In this document: in pieces, positions 21,980 through 33,903 of the stretch | Layout: every line of letters starts with the position of its first letter | Position numbering within the stretch: position 1 is the first letter of the stretch | Source of the DNA: Gautieria morchelliformis | Taxonomy: Eukaryota; Basidiomycota; Agaricomycetes; Gomphales; Gomphaceae | NCBI GenBank assembly: GCA_015179125.1 | Contig: WHVA01000033.1 | Span: 310,001-374,000, forward strand | Length of the DNA stretch: 64,000 nucleotides | Direction: 5' to 3' | Program-made: the position numbers and the translations under genes | The notes under the pieces: generated by a model | The model's database searches: none | Told to the model about the DNA's origin: nothing | The model's input: the letters and a program-made list of their open reading frames with translations, nothing else

Positions 21980-23400
21980 CACCATATATGCCCGCTTTGC
22001 CACAGACGCATTCAACGGCAGTGGTTTCTGTAAGTTTCTTCCTCATAACTAGTGCATGGATTTTGGATCGTGATCACTGTGTGAAGCTAGTTGTGAGCGT
22101 ACCATCCCATTCTTTTACTCTCGGCAGTTATCCACCAAGGAGACGCGTGCGAAGATCAACGCGTTGAGGATAAGTAACCGTGGCGGCGGCTTTACCCCCG
22201 GTCTCAATTCCATCCCCTCTTCCATGCCAGAATGTTATAAGGTTCTCTAGATGGATGGTTCATCTTTAACTTCCAGATATCTACCCTAGTTAGTTTCCAG
22301 TATATGATCACCATATGGCATCTCAACAGCGTGGATATTCAGGGTATATCAGATAGGTGAGCAGGTCAGGCCATTCAGTGGAGTAGAATCTGACAATCTA
22401 GAAGTCTGACTATCAGCTATGTGGACGTTGCTACCCTCTATGTGTAAGGAGCAATCATGGGCTGTTAACATATCCCTTATCCAAGTAAGACTGCTCGCCT
22501 ATGATACTCTCTTGACCCTCCCATTCGAGATTACCTATATCTGGCACAGAAGGGTCAGATTGGGAACCGTCCTTTACAGGGTTCAAGGGTTCGCCCGGGC
22601 CACGAACTATCCGTGGGTTATCCAGTGAGTCATGTCATGCAAACACCAGGTAATCAAAATGTGAAACCTCCAGAGAGTTCAGGGTAGCAACCCATGTATT
22701 TACTATATGGATAGCCTGGCAGAATATAAGTCGGGATACCCAAGCGTTGTGGGGCAGCGTCCAGCAAAATATAATTGAACCCCCACTCGCAGGTTACTCA
22801 TACCAAAATAGGGCTTCACTGGTAAGAACTACTGTCCATTATCAACATATACTTTACATGTCCATTCCGGCGACTAGCTCAGGGTTGTCTATAAATGCAA
22901 GGCATACCAGGCCCTTACTCCTGTCAATTATTCCCCATTGTTTACCTACTCCTATATTCACACGACTGACCACACAGCTAATAGCTGCCAGGAGGTGTAT
23001 GGTGGGCAGTGGCTTGAAGAGGGTCGGCAGGTAGATTCACGACGAATATATGGTGCAGCTGTCTGAGAAACATTGGGTTTCAAATAGCGAAGGTCGCTTC
23101 AGTTTGTTGGCATGAATGTCAACAAGTAGATGAAACTAATTCATATAAACATCAATTAGACAACAATAAAATAGGCGAGGGGTCAGGACATATGGGAAGA
23201 TTTGAGACCAGGCTAGCAATCTCAGGGTCCAGATTCCACTCCTTGAATGTCACGAACTCTACTGCGGCCATATCATCCCCCCCCAAAAACAAAGAAAACC
23301 ACACAAGCCCGAATAAGGAAAACACGCACGTGTACCTTTAAGACCCAAGAAGTTGTGGGATTTGTTCATCTATGCCCCCACCGTGATGCATAAGGGCCCC
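21980..23400. other. no gene seen
   Basis: 1.4 kb with only short ORFs. No clear coding potential, terminal repeats or RNA genes were recognised. Confidence 0.5.
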
Positions 23401-23437
23401 GCTGTAAATACATATATTTACGTGTATTGCCATGAGG

Positions 23438-26400
23438 TAGTGTTGTTTACAGTTCAGTTCATTTCGATTCAGTCATGAACTGGTTCGACTTTTTGCCCAT
23501 GTAATCAGCTCCAGCTCAGTTCACTAACCAGTTCAGCTCATGGACCGGTTAGGAACTGGCTTGGAACCGGTTCTTTATCAGTTCAAGTTTCAGAATCATA
23601 CTAGTGGACCAGTTTCATATAATATCAAGGGAGATGTCCACTTCAGTGCTTTGAGTGTCCTCCCCCCACTCTTCCACAGTGATAGCAGCCATTCGTGATT
23701 CCCGCCACTCCTTCAGCTCAGGAGCACTCATGCATTTGACTCGATGCTTGCGATAAACAGACTTCAGGAGCTGCAGGGCTGCGAGTCGATTGGGAGTGAG
23801 CCGATTCCTTTTTTTGGAATCAGTGTCAGCTGCTGTGCTCCACACACGCTCAACAGGAGTCGCAGACCCCTGGATTGCCAAGTAGTCAAGTGCCATCCTA
23901 CTCAGCTGGGGATAGAGGTGCTGGACAGACTATAAATGAATCAAATGTAAGGTGTCCTATAATGTACAGTGTTGCCAATGGTGAGACTTACTTGCCAGTA
24001 AACCAATCCATCTGGACCACCTCGGTCCGGATGCATGGTGGGGGCTTCCTCCAGGTACTGTTCAGCTTCAGTCTGAGGGCTCTGGGTCAAAGCCTCATCA
24101 TCCCACATGTCCCCCCAAATAGAGTTCTCGGTCTGGGGACTCTTGGATGCAGGGGCAGATCAGATGCATACAAGTCATTAAACTAGTCAAACCTGTGTCA
24201 ATGTAATTGCTATTTATCGAGAGTGACCATACCTTGAACAAGAACTTCTGCTTAGCCTCCTGGGCAAGCGTGAGCGTCGGGTGAGATGGTGCTGGGTCTT
24301 GCCACCATTTCTCCAGATAACGTGTTTTTATATACGGTGTGAGGACTAGAAATTATTAGAAACGAACATGTGATGATTACCAGGAGACAGACTCACTCAT
24401 GGCATTGCTGTAGGCATCCGAAGCATCCATTTTGAGATAGCAGATGGCGAGTTTGTCAAGCCCGGCCTGGAGGACATCGCGAATGCCTGGTTGATCATCA
24501 TACTTGTCCTGTAGTTTCTCCCATTCAGTTTGTAAGTACTCAAGCGCAGGGATAGCCTTGTAAAGGGTCGGGTAGCTATCAGCAGAGAGTAGTTGTTGCC
24601 CTGTGTGGGCTTTCTGTGAGAGATCGGCGCGATCAGCACTGTGTATATCCCTGACTTCAGAGGGATGGAGGTTACTCACCAATAGTATTTCCAATATGGT
24701 TTCAATGCGTTTCCACCCATCGCGTGCGATCTTGAACTTCCGAAGTGCATCTTCATAGTCGGAATGTGCACACATGGCATTCAATGCCTGTGGGCCAATG
24801 TGAGAGGACACCAGGGGGAAGCATAACAACACACCTTGCGTAACTTGAATGCCCGAGCAAGCATGAAGTAGGTAGACGACCATCTGGTTACCACATCCAG
24901 GAGCAGCTCCAAGGCCCCGACAACCTCACTGTTTGAGTTTTTCACAAGTCCATACTCAGTAGCCTGGAAGTTGCGAAAGGCCTGTCTTCGCTGGGATGAG
25001 GTGCATAGCTGCTCAGTCTTTCATTCAGCACACACGGCAATTTTTAAAAAAAGGGGACCCACAGCTGCTATCAGGCCACGCAAGGCCACAACAGGATCCT
25101 TGAGGTCCTCAGCCATGAGTTCCATCTCAGCGGCTGCTTGTGCATCGCGGAAGGGAGCTGCGGTGAGTGCCTTGAGCGTGTCAGCAACCCCGAGGTTATA
25201 TATGTGGGGCATACAGCTGACAGTGCGTGAAAGACTAGCATTCAATGGGCTGAGCAGCGCATACGGAGCATCACATACCGTATGTGGTTCGTGGGCTCAT
25301 TCCACTCTGTATCAGGGATGCCCTGGCCTCGAAGCTTCGATTCAATGGCACGCATCATGGTGTCATTGTTCGTAGCATTGTCGGTTGTGATCCAACCCAG
25401 CTACCATATCCCACATCAATGTTAGTCGAGTACTTGTGCCATAATGATATCACAGACATACCTTTTGAAGAATGCCCATGTCCTCGAGTGCCTCAGTAAC
25501 ATACTCAGCCAAATTAGCCCCGGAGTGAGGCCCATGCAGGCATTTGAAGCCCAGTAGGTCCTCTTCTAGTGTCCAGGTCCCTTCCTTGACAGAGATGTAA
25601 TGACCTGTTATACCTATATAGGAATCCATTGGCCCTGAGGACCAGCAGTCGATGGTGCAGCTAACTCGACCAGGCACTGCCTAGAACGGACCCTTGTTTC
25701 AGTCACATTGCGCACAGATGACGTATCATGACTACCTACCTGCAGGTGCACTCTCATTGCATTCTTTTCTATATTGTACTGCGACATCAGGGCTTCAGTG
25801 AGGGCATTGCGCCCTGGGATGTCTTTAGCTTGAAGTTCAGGCTTCAAGAGTGTAAGCATTGTACAAAATTCCTCGTGCTCGACGATTGATATCGGCTGAT
25901 GGTTCAAATTCATATGCATCTTTTTATTCTGCTAATAATGTTGACTTACCTGGTCACAGGCCGCCACCAGCTTAATTATGGCCACTCCAAGTCGTTCAGA
26001 AGAGAACGTGACCTTAGGTACGATCTTCTCGACATGTGCATCAAGCGACCTTTGAATTTTCTGCAGAGTCACTTTGCCTGGGCCGAGCATAATCTCCTGA
26101 TACTGACCCCAGGCCCTTGGATGTTTCTTCAAATGGTTGACCAGGGCCATGTTCCCAGTCTTGGCAACATACTCGCTGACCCGGTAATCTGCCTTGCATT
26201 CTTTAATCTTTATGATTGCATGGTGAGTTCCCTTCAAATATCATGTGATAACATGAGATGACGCACTCGCAGACCTTGCAATACCTGATATCACCCTGAT
26301 CGCCTTGAACAAGCTCGGTGTAGAACAACTTAATTGGTGCAGTGTCTCATCCTTTTCTTCTTTTCCTCTCAACAAGAATAACCTCAGGATCATCACTCTC

Positions 26401-27062
26401 TCCCTCATTGCTGCCACCCCCCTTATCGCTCTGTTGATTCCCCATTTCTGTGGGTTTACCTGGAACGACCTGACACTCCGCTGTCAACTTTCCATTTGCA
26501 ATGATCTTCCGACACTTCTGGCTCTCTGCTGACAGAAGCTCCACATCTAGGACAAAGGTCAGCTGCAAAGAAAGTAGTGATGAAAGACTTTGTAAGTACC
26601 AGTGTCATTTTCTTCATCAGATATGACAATAGGGCCTCGGAGGCACTTCAATCTCTGTTCATTCTTTGCACCCAGTGTGTCTTCAGGCTGCGAAGAATGA
26701 ACAGATATGGTAGCCATCAGGCTTGGAGATAGATTCATAGAGCAAATAGTTAGAATATCACAGCGAGCAACTGTACAGGCCCTCGGCGGCCTCTCCAGCC
26801 TGCTGAGGCTAGCGCCACCCAACACCCATTGCACCCATTACAAGTAAGAGTATGTACTGTATGAGCTTTCATTCTTTTGCTACTATAGCTACTATGAACA
26901 CAATATGAGCCGGTTATGAACTGGCTCAGAGTCGGTTTGAACCGATCTACGTCTCTGCAAATATGGCAGCTCCTGCTCAGTCCACCAAACCGGTTTGGAG
27001 GGTGAGCAGAACTGGACCTGAATATGAATGAACCGATCCAAACCGAACTGTAAACAACACTA
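23438..27062 (-). mobile_element. hAT DNA transposon, 3.6 kb, with 8-bp target duplication
   Basis: Ends TAGTGTTGTTTACAGTTC (left) and the exact inverse at the right, 18 bp perfect. The 8-bp duplication CCATGAGG is at 23430-23437 and 27063-27070. An 8-bp duplication is the hAT signature. Subterminal regions are rich in GAACTGG/CCGGTT motifs that could bind transposase. It carries a multi-exon transposase on the minus strand. The target is an LTR, and the clean duplication means the copy is complete at both ends. Confidence 0.95.
23615..26717 (-). CDS. hAT transposase, multi-exon
   Basis: Probable start ATG at 26717. The first exon ends at 26600 (donor GTACTT) and the next begins at 26562 (acceptor TTTGCAG), giving LCPRCGASV, a possible zinc-binding start. 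Further blocks: 26237-25932 (KTGNMALVNHLKKHPRAWGQ), 25677-25450 with TIDCWSSGPMDSYIGITGHY (first catalytic Asp), about 25410 with ITTDNATNNDTMMRAI (second Asp), 25245-25021 with CMPHIYNLGVADTLKAL, 24883-24377, and the C-terminal dimerisation block AIQGSATPVERVWSTAADTD at 23870. The whole domain order of a hAT transposase is present. I could not place all introns, so whether it is intact is open. It should excise and insert this element. Confidence 0.82.
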
Positions 27063-27482
27063 CCATGAGGTAGTACATAATGACTGGTAGCTTACATAGC
27101 ACCAGTGGGTCCTCATGGACCCACTGTATAGTTCTTGCATGGGAACCCGCTGGGATTCCCCAGCTTAACTTTACCTGTAACCATCACTACGTCGTATTAG
27201 AATCACCATAGTTTGCTCGAGTTCTACTACCTTGTGATAACACAAGTAATAAGCCAACTACCTTACACTTTTTTGAACTTCTAACAGCTGTTTTCCCAGC
27301 AAACAGTTGAAGAGTGGTTCCTGCAGCATCTTAGACAAGATTGCTGTGCTGACAATTGGAAAATCGTCAGAAAACAAACATAGTACAACATACTACACTC
27401 GACTGTGCACCTGCGATGTATCAGTTGAACAACGCGATCAAGCAGTTCATGCAACAAAACCCCGGTGCAGCCTAGTGACACC

Positions 27483-29515
27483 ATGGCTGATGCTACCTTG
27501 GGCTCAGGGCTCAAGGAAATAGAAGACGGCGAAGTCATAGACCTTGCCGTACCAGCCCTAGCAACAGAGGACCCAGACACCATCGACCATGTGTCTCCAA
27601 GCATGGACAAAGTGGAAGAACAGGACAAGGACAAGTCATGATCCCCATCCCACTCACCCCAGCCTTGTGACAAGGGCAAGGGTCGAGCCAAATTGCCCGT
27701 CAGCAATGACGAAGTCTCAGCATCGGACTGGACATCGCGACAACTCAAGAGCCGCGACGCAGCCCCTCGGCCAAAAGATTTGATAACCATTGTTCCTCCA
27801 AAGGAACAATATCAAAAGCGATGAGCACCTGATGACAGTCAGGACTCAGAATACTCGAGCTCGAGTCAAAAGAGCTTGAGGACAAACACCATTGATGAAA
27901 CAACAGTGACCGTGTGGCTGAACAACCAGCTGCATGAAGTAACCCAGCGCATCAGTCATCTCGATGTGAGGAACAAGCAGATAGGCCGCATGCTGGAGAA
28001 CATGGCAGATGGGATTGCCAGCATAAGGGCGACACTACAAGCGCTCGAGGACAAGAACAAGCACCACCGCCACTGGGGGTCACACCGAGCGACAGACAGT
28101 GGGCGCAAAAGTGCCGCTGAGGAGCAGCATGAAGTGCACGAATGGCGATGAGTGCCATCGCCGAACATCCCGTCTGTGCAGGATGTACGGTTCAGAAATG
28201 AACGGAGGAACCGCAGGACCAACATGGCCCCGGAAAAGGATGGCAAAACCATCCAGCAGGCGATCCGTGAGAAGGTGGCCTCGGAAATTGACTCCGAAGA
28301 CACGGCCATGAGCCTGGAGCTCTAAGTCAAGCACTGGCAACGGAAAGAGGCACAAGCCACCCACCGCTATACGCGTGCACTGGAGCTGCGCAGACAACAT
28401 GCCAAAGAGACTGTGACTCAAGCACAGACCACCCAGCTGCCGAACAAACAGCAGGAGCATGTTGTTCAGGAGGCCAGACAGGCATGTTCTGCTCTCTCGA
28501 GCAGGATATGAGTCCAGAACCTGTGATTGACAGGGGACACGCGACATCAATCCCTGTGAAGCGGTGAGCAGTTACAAACTGCCACACCATGCGCAGCTGT
28601 GCAGCTGCACGAAAGATCCGTTGCCTTGACCTTCAGTCAAAGCATCCTGGACCAAATTGAAGGCCGACAGGAGCCATATGACGGCATCACACAGATGATC
28701 CATGTAGTGCTCGCGGACGCCGCAGACATGGACTCAGAAAAATCCATGCTCGCAAAAGCCGGCATAAAGCTGGCACACGCGGAGCTGTACGCTGGAGGTT
28801 CGGACCTTGAAGAATTCGAGGGGTTTGTACCAGGCATCGTGAGGTGGCTCAAGATGAACTGCCTACTAGGGCCAACCACCATGCAGATGCAGGTGGATTA
28901 CCTGGGCACTTGCCTAACTGGCGAGGCCCAAGAGTGGTTTGTTTGAAACGTTGAGCGTTTCTATCGTCAGGTCCATGAATGGACCTTGGAAATGCAAGGG
29001 TTGCAGAAGATATTCATGCACACCCTCACATATCACCACACATCGAATAAATTTGACGCGGTAGTGCAAGGCACAAAAACCATTCAGGAAATGCTGAACA
29101 AGCTCACGAAATACTCGGCACAAACGGTACAGCTGCCCGATGAATACCTGCTCCAAAGAGGGTTCGTGTCAGCATTGCGCGATACATTGCGCAATGAAGT
29201 CCTGAAGAAAGGTTACAATGCCAAGTCCAGATTGATCAAGCAGCTCTTTGAAGCTGTCCGGATGATTGAGGAAGCACCCTGGTACAACCAAAGGATGTGC
29301 CAGGCAGAAACTGTGGCCGCAACAGCCATCACATCACGGCTTGCAATGAGCAAGCCAGGCAGACAGTTGGGTTTTAACAAGCCCTCTGCATTTAAGGCAA
29401 ACAATGCCTGAAGCTGACCCTTGGCAACGAAGTTGCCACAGACAGGTCAGCCACCTCAGGCATCGGGAAGCTCGGCGAAGCCAAGCTACCCACAAAAACC
29501 ATCCGGCCGCCCCCC
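27483..29515 (+). pseudogene. gag of chromovirus family III, decayed copy
   Basis: Begins MADATLGSGLKEIEDGEV, collinear with the open gag at 55464 (MADATLDQESRTIEDGEL). It is broken by several stops. TGA at 27822-27824 and at 28944-28946 align with CGA codons in the 55464 copy (55794-55796 and 57018-57020), and further stops lie near 27639 and 28510. Recognisable blocks include ITQMIHVVLADAADMDSEKS, WLKMNCLLGP and TCLTGEAQEWF, then GFVSALRDTLRNEVLKKGYN shared with the element at 63973. Similarity to that element ends near 29510 (QASGSSAKPSYPQKPSGRP). Confidence 0.88.
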
Positions 29516-29867
29516 ATCTGGCCATTCGGACAGTGCTCCCGCTGGGTGGACCTCGCTTCAGGGGGATGATATTCCCGAGCCTGGCAATGATGGCTGGGAG
29601 GACCTGAGTGAGAATGCGCCGGATGGACTTGCCATGGGTCCTGTTGATGCTGGTCCTTCATGGCTCCCGAGTGGCAGCAACACCCTTCTAGAACGATCCT
29701 TGCGTGAGAGTACGGTGGTTGAGCTTGGCAGAACTCTCGATCAGTATCTCAGTTTGCGTGATGTACCCACAGACCAGGACTCTGATGATAGCGAGGCCAA
29801 GAGATCCCAGGCCACCAGTGAGTCTTCTGGGGGGTCATCACATCAACTTCAAGGTATAATGTCTTGT
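29516..29867 (+). CDS. unknown ORF fused to the gag remnant
   Basis: The frame continues open from the gag remnant into sequence with no match to the other gag copies (GWTSLQGDDIPEPGNDGWED, TLLERSLRESTVVELGRTLD, acidic and Ser-rich end). It ends at a possible splice donor (CAAG/GTATAATG). It could be an unrelated gene exon joined by a deletion, or a variable part of gag. No function can be given. Confidence 0.3.
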
Positions 29868-29879
29868 TAGTATTAGAAA

Positions 29880-30740
29880 TGTTATCGAAAATAATATGAT
29901 TTAATCTCTCAATGGTAAGGAAATCGAGTGGAACTTAAAGTTAGCAAGAATATCTGCGCACACAATATATGTGTGTGTCTTATGATTTATGCCGACTGGA
30001 AGTTTAACTACTATAGTGTGGAGTGAAATGAGTTGTGATTTCACTACTCGTTTATGGTACATGAAGCTAGGTATTTATCAGTTATTGGTAGTACTTGGTG
30101 GTCAAGAAGTTTGTGGAGTAGTACTAAGAGAAAGGTGGAATGGGGGGAGCGGCGCATAGTCGTCGATAGGGGTGTCGACGCACGTTGTACAAGTTAGGCT
30201 GGGCATGGAGTGTAAAATAGGATAAGGGAATGGTCTTTTGGAGATGGATAGGGGACGTGGTCTGGCTATGGGCAGGGTCAGCTTGACGCGTCGCGTCCCT
30301 TGATTGGGTCATGTGATTATGGGGTGTGCGCCATCTGGGTCGGGCTCGGCGCTCTTGGAAAGGGTTTCTGGGGTGTTCTAGACTATGGTAACATGTGTTG
30401 TGTGTTCCTGTGATGTCGGAACAGTCGGAGGCTGGAATTGGGTTGGGTCGAGTGGGCATGTGATAGTCCGGCGATCTCGGGCACGAGTTGTCGTAGTGTA
30501 TATGCGTTAGGAGGAATTATCAACGTGTCGGTTCTGATGTGGATTTGTGTTGTTATGATAAATGTGTTGATGTCATATTTCCTCGATACTTTCAACATAA
30601 TGTCCATTCAATAATCATACCAGCATGTCATCATACTGATATAGCATGTATGTTTCAGAGACGGCGAACAGGGCTGGATCGCGCTCCCACTCTTTACCAA
30701 GAGCAGACCGGGGAGTCTTCTTTCTTTCCCCCTCCTCTCT
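29880..30740. other. no gene seen
   Basis: Mixed-composition spacer. Only short ORFs without recognisable features. Confidence 0.45.
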
Positions 30741-30741
30741 T

Positions 30742-31298
30742 CTAGTCAGCGCGCAAAGATGAAATAATTATGCTAGGACGCACCTCCACCCAAGCGAGCA
30801 GGGATGCCACCTTGTTCTTGAGTGTGTCCGGCTCACGGTTCAGGCAAGACCCACTCTCTTGCACGCGCCTGGCCACTTCTTTCCAATGTTCACCCAGCTT
30901 TGCCCATGGTGCCATGTATGGGTTGACCTCGATCACAGTGCGGAGGAGTTGGTCGAGGCCACACAAAGAAAAGGCTTCATGCACCTTGCGTGAAGATATG
31001 GGTTGTGACCCTAGCACACCTGACGCGTCCAACCCGGTGTTCGATGACTCGTCAGGTGTGCTAGGGGGTGCAGCGACTGAGGTAACGAGGGAGAGGGCGA
31101 CAGCCGGTGGATGGGGCACATTAGTAGAGTTAGAGAAAAGGGCAGGACTGAGCCTTTCCTCAATCCCACCTGCTTGTGACGCGATCGGAGTGCTAGGGGT
31201 GTTATAAAAGACAGCGGGCGGGATTGGCTGCATACTCACATGCGACGCGGTGGTGGGCTGGAATGGACGCGTGGGTGTGGGCTGGAGTGGATGCGACA
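30742..31298 (-). CDS. putative Myb/trihelix-like DNA-binding protein, first exon
   Basis: Start ATG at 31298 (MSHPLQPTPTRPF). About 110 residues of Pro/Ser/Thr-rich, disordered sequence are followed by a helical domain with LLRTVIEVNPYMAPWAKLGE, HWKEVARRVQ and DTLKNKVASLLAWVE. Spaced Trp residues and basic helices resemble Myb/SANT or trihelix domains that read DNA. A donor (GAG/GTGCGT) follows AWVE, so the ORF end at 30742 is probably read-through into an intron. Later exons were not found. A 17-bp inverted repeat at 31009-31066 lies in the linker. It may be a host regulator or an accessory protein of a DNA transposon. Moderately unsure. Confidence 0.45.
31009..31066. repeat. 17-bp inverted repeat inside the Myb-like ORF
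   Basis: CCCTAGCACACCTGACG at 31009-31025 and its exact complement at 31050-31066, separated by 24 bp. In the protein frame it covers the linker residues around TPDESSNTGLDASGVLG. Confidence 0.8.
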
Positions 31299-31319
31299 TT
31301 GCTAATATTTTCTCACGCA

Positions 31320-32900
31320 CATGTAGGATAGGATTAGCAATTCGGCGTACTCCGCAACTAATATATATTACAAAGTAATATTGTCTAACATACCACACAT
31401 ATATTTACTAATTTCTCTTGCAGAGTTTCTCATAAAAGAGGACTTTCTATTATTTGATCCTCAAGTGCAGAGGTGTGTAATCTGCCTGGTTAAGAATCTA
31501 ACATATTAATAAGCTCTGAGAGGATTAGTACTGCAGATGGTGTAGAGACTACAGCCGTCTCTTTGAGTGCTACCGATGTAGAGAGGGAAGCCTCGCTGGA
31601 GTGACAAACTGCGCAGAACTAGTAACGCAGCTGGTAGTGAGCGGGAAAGAGGAGTCTTTATTACTAATCTAAGTGGACCCACTATATACTCTGAGAACAA
31701 TGGGGGTGGCACAACGTGAAATCATACTAAAAGACAGGAAAAACCTATAATCTTCAACTAGAGAGTGTAGCTCTCTTACACCGATGCAATCAAGCAGTTT
31801 ATTTCCAAGCATGTCTGCAATCCCATTTGTTTGGCATTGCAACTTGGTCCGGCTTCCAGCTTATCTACTAGGGCATTAGCACCCACCAAACGAACAGGCC
31901 CACTGCGACAAGGCTTCTGACTATTATAGTATTCTGTAGTCTCCATTACTTGTATTTTCCTTTTAATGAGTGGTGATCATAGGCAGCAAACCGAAATAAA
32001 TATATATATATATATATGTGTAATGCCGGCATGATACCAAATTTTATACCATATCAAGCTGGATACAAGAGTATTAACATTTCTTGAAATACTAACCAAA
32101 CGTTGTCCATGGTCAGTATCATATTCAGAGAGAGAAATACTATGTTTGCCCAAGCCGCATACTTCACATCTACAAAACGAATGAGATCCGCACCACCAAG
32201 CTCCTGCTTTAGCTTTCTCAACAGTCCAGCATCAACACTTTGAAGGCAATTCATACTACCACAAGGCAGTAGAACTTGACCAATCTGTGGTGATTCTAAT
32301 ATGATGTAGTGGTTGTTATTATATTATGGATGGGAAATGTCAAGCTCCATCCTAGTGCATTCCACTCATACTCGCACATAGGGCGAGTTACCCACCCGGG
32401 ATCTATTACATTCGCATGCGTTATCACATGCATGCACATCTATCCGGCCCCTTTAACCCTGAGCTGGGTTCCAGGGCTGCTCAAGGCACAGATCGGAGAT
32501 GGAGCACGGGAGGCGCTCCATCGTTCCTGAAAATATATAGTCGCTCCACAATAGTATAGAAAGCTCCACAGTTTAAGGCACTCATGCCTGATGGACAGAT
32601 AGCTACATACTCCAGCACCGGTGCATATATCATGCACCGGCGGCATCTGTTCACTCCACAAGCATCTTTCATACCTGCCGTAGTATAGCTTCGTTCCAAA
32701 GTACTTAAGTAGCTAGGAAACATGTATAGAATCTCAGGCAGTAAGAAACTCCAAATGTGCTGTTGTAGCTGGCTGTCTTGAAGCCACAGTTCTTATCGTT
32801 CTGGCCGCAGACTCGCTTCAGCCCTCAACTGGTGCTTGAAGTTATTTCTCCGTAGTTCCCTTTACCCCCCATCGTATACGTATGCAGCAGCTCCCGCACC
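31320..32900. other. no gene seen; short TA repeat
   Basis: Spacer with a (TA)n run at about 32000-32016. ORFs are short and unsupported. Confidence 0.5.
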
Positions 32901-32909
32901 ATGGTTTAC

Positions 32910-33066
32910 AACAGTGATGATGTACAAGTAAGGTTAAGCTGGGGAATCCCAGAGGGTGCCCACACAAGAACTATACAGTGGGTCTGTGAAGACCCACTGG
33001 CACTATCTAAGCAACCGAGTATTATGTATTCCCTGGCAGCAATACAGGTGAATATGCATATTTACA
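32910..33066 (-). repeat. LTR-III copy D, 5' part
   Basis: On the minus strand it begins TGTAAATATGCA at 33066 and matches LTR-III through the two hairpins (first hairpin at 33000-32977 region) to about 32910, where similarity stops. No coding sequence adjoins it, so it is a solo or truncated LTR. Confidence 0.75.
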
Positions 33067-33129
33067 CTGAAGGATGAAGGATCCTCAATAGCATGCTCAA
33101 CACCGAGCATGCCAACATGTGGGACCTGG

Positions 33130-33494
33130 CACTGCATGCATATAAAAGTTTTCTCGTCTGAAAAACTGTTCAAAAAACTGTAAAGATATTCCAAATATTT
33201 TTAGTGTTTTTATTAGAATTTGTTGAGCAAGAAAATTGTAAAAAAAGTGCAAAGTTTTTTTCAGGGTTTTTTATGGGTTTCTTTGTGTTTTCACAAAGAA
33301 ACTTATAAAAAGACATAAAAAAACCCTGCAAAAAACTTTGAAATTTTTTACAATTTTCTTGTTCAACAAATTCTAACAAAAACACAAAATTATGTTAAAG
33401 TTTTTTTACATTAAAAACACTAAAAAAAATTGGAATATCTTGACAGTTTTTTGAACAGTTTTTCAGACCAGAAATTTTTTATATGCCTCCAGTG
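33130..33494. mobile_element. 365-bp foldback MITE with CACTG ends and TGG duplication
   Basis: Almost the whole element is one inverted repeat. The left arm runs from CACTGCATGCATATAAAA and the right arm reversed is CACTGGAGGCATATAAAA. The loop is near 33290 (TTTTCACAAAG). TGG flanks both sides (33127-33129, 33495-33497). CACTG ends with a 3-bp duplication fit the CACTA superfamily. AT-rich, no coding capacity. A transcript through it would form a long hairpin. Confidence 0.88.
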
Positions 33495-33496
33495 TG

Positions 33497-33899
33497 GGGA
33501 GACAACTCCAGGCCCTACAACACAAAATTGCACTTGCTTTAAGTATAACAAAAATAAAGAATTAAGTAAGTATCATAACTTAGATGATTTAACGAAAATA
33601 AACAATTAAATATGTATGATAACTTAGATGAATTACTGAAATAACAATTAAATCTAAATAATTATATATTTTTGTAAAAGAGAATTTAAAAATCAAAAAT
33701 TTATCTTTGAAAATGGGTGATTACTAATTTAAATTAGAATCTGCTTTAATTATTTTAATGGTTATTTAGGGCATTAATTCACCCTTTATATTTCTAGTCT
33801 GAACAAAATAGAGAATTAATGTTTTAAACTTAACGGTTTTACTATTAGTAGACTTGGGGAGACAACTCCAGGCCCTACAAAACAAATTTGCAACTGCAA
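33497..33899 (+). repeat. direct repeat of about 45 bp around an AT-rich 315-bp segment
   Basis: GGGGAGACAACTCCAGGCCC begins both copies (33496-33541 and 33855-33899). The sequence between is AT-rich and includes two imperfect tandem units of about 45 bp (33556-33645, sharing ATAACTTAGATGA). It could be an insertion with duplicated flanks or a recombination scar. Confidence 0.6.
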
Positions 33900-33903
33900 G
33901 CAA

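Larger units (their letters stand above)
23403..27267 (+). repeat. LTR-III copy A, interrupted by a hAT element
   Basis: LTR of the chromovirus family whose gag follows at 27483. It begins TGTAAATACATA at 23403, is split at 23437 by the hAT insertion, resumes at 27071 (27063-27070 is the duplicated target) and ends TACCTTACA at 27267. Without the insert it is about 232 bp. It contains hairpins at 27103-27126 and 27141-27160, and a TATAG element between them. Confidence 0.8.

Noticed and set aside
29421-29520. Independent start of a gene at the ATG 29421
   Set aside because: The first 30 residues align with the gag linker of the element at 63580-63680, so the ATG is internal to old gag.
32000-32017. 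TA run as a promoter
   Set aside because: A plain microsatellite with no gene next to it.
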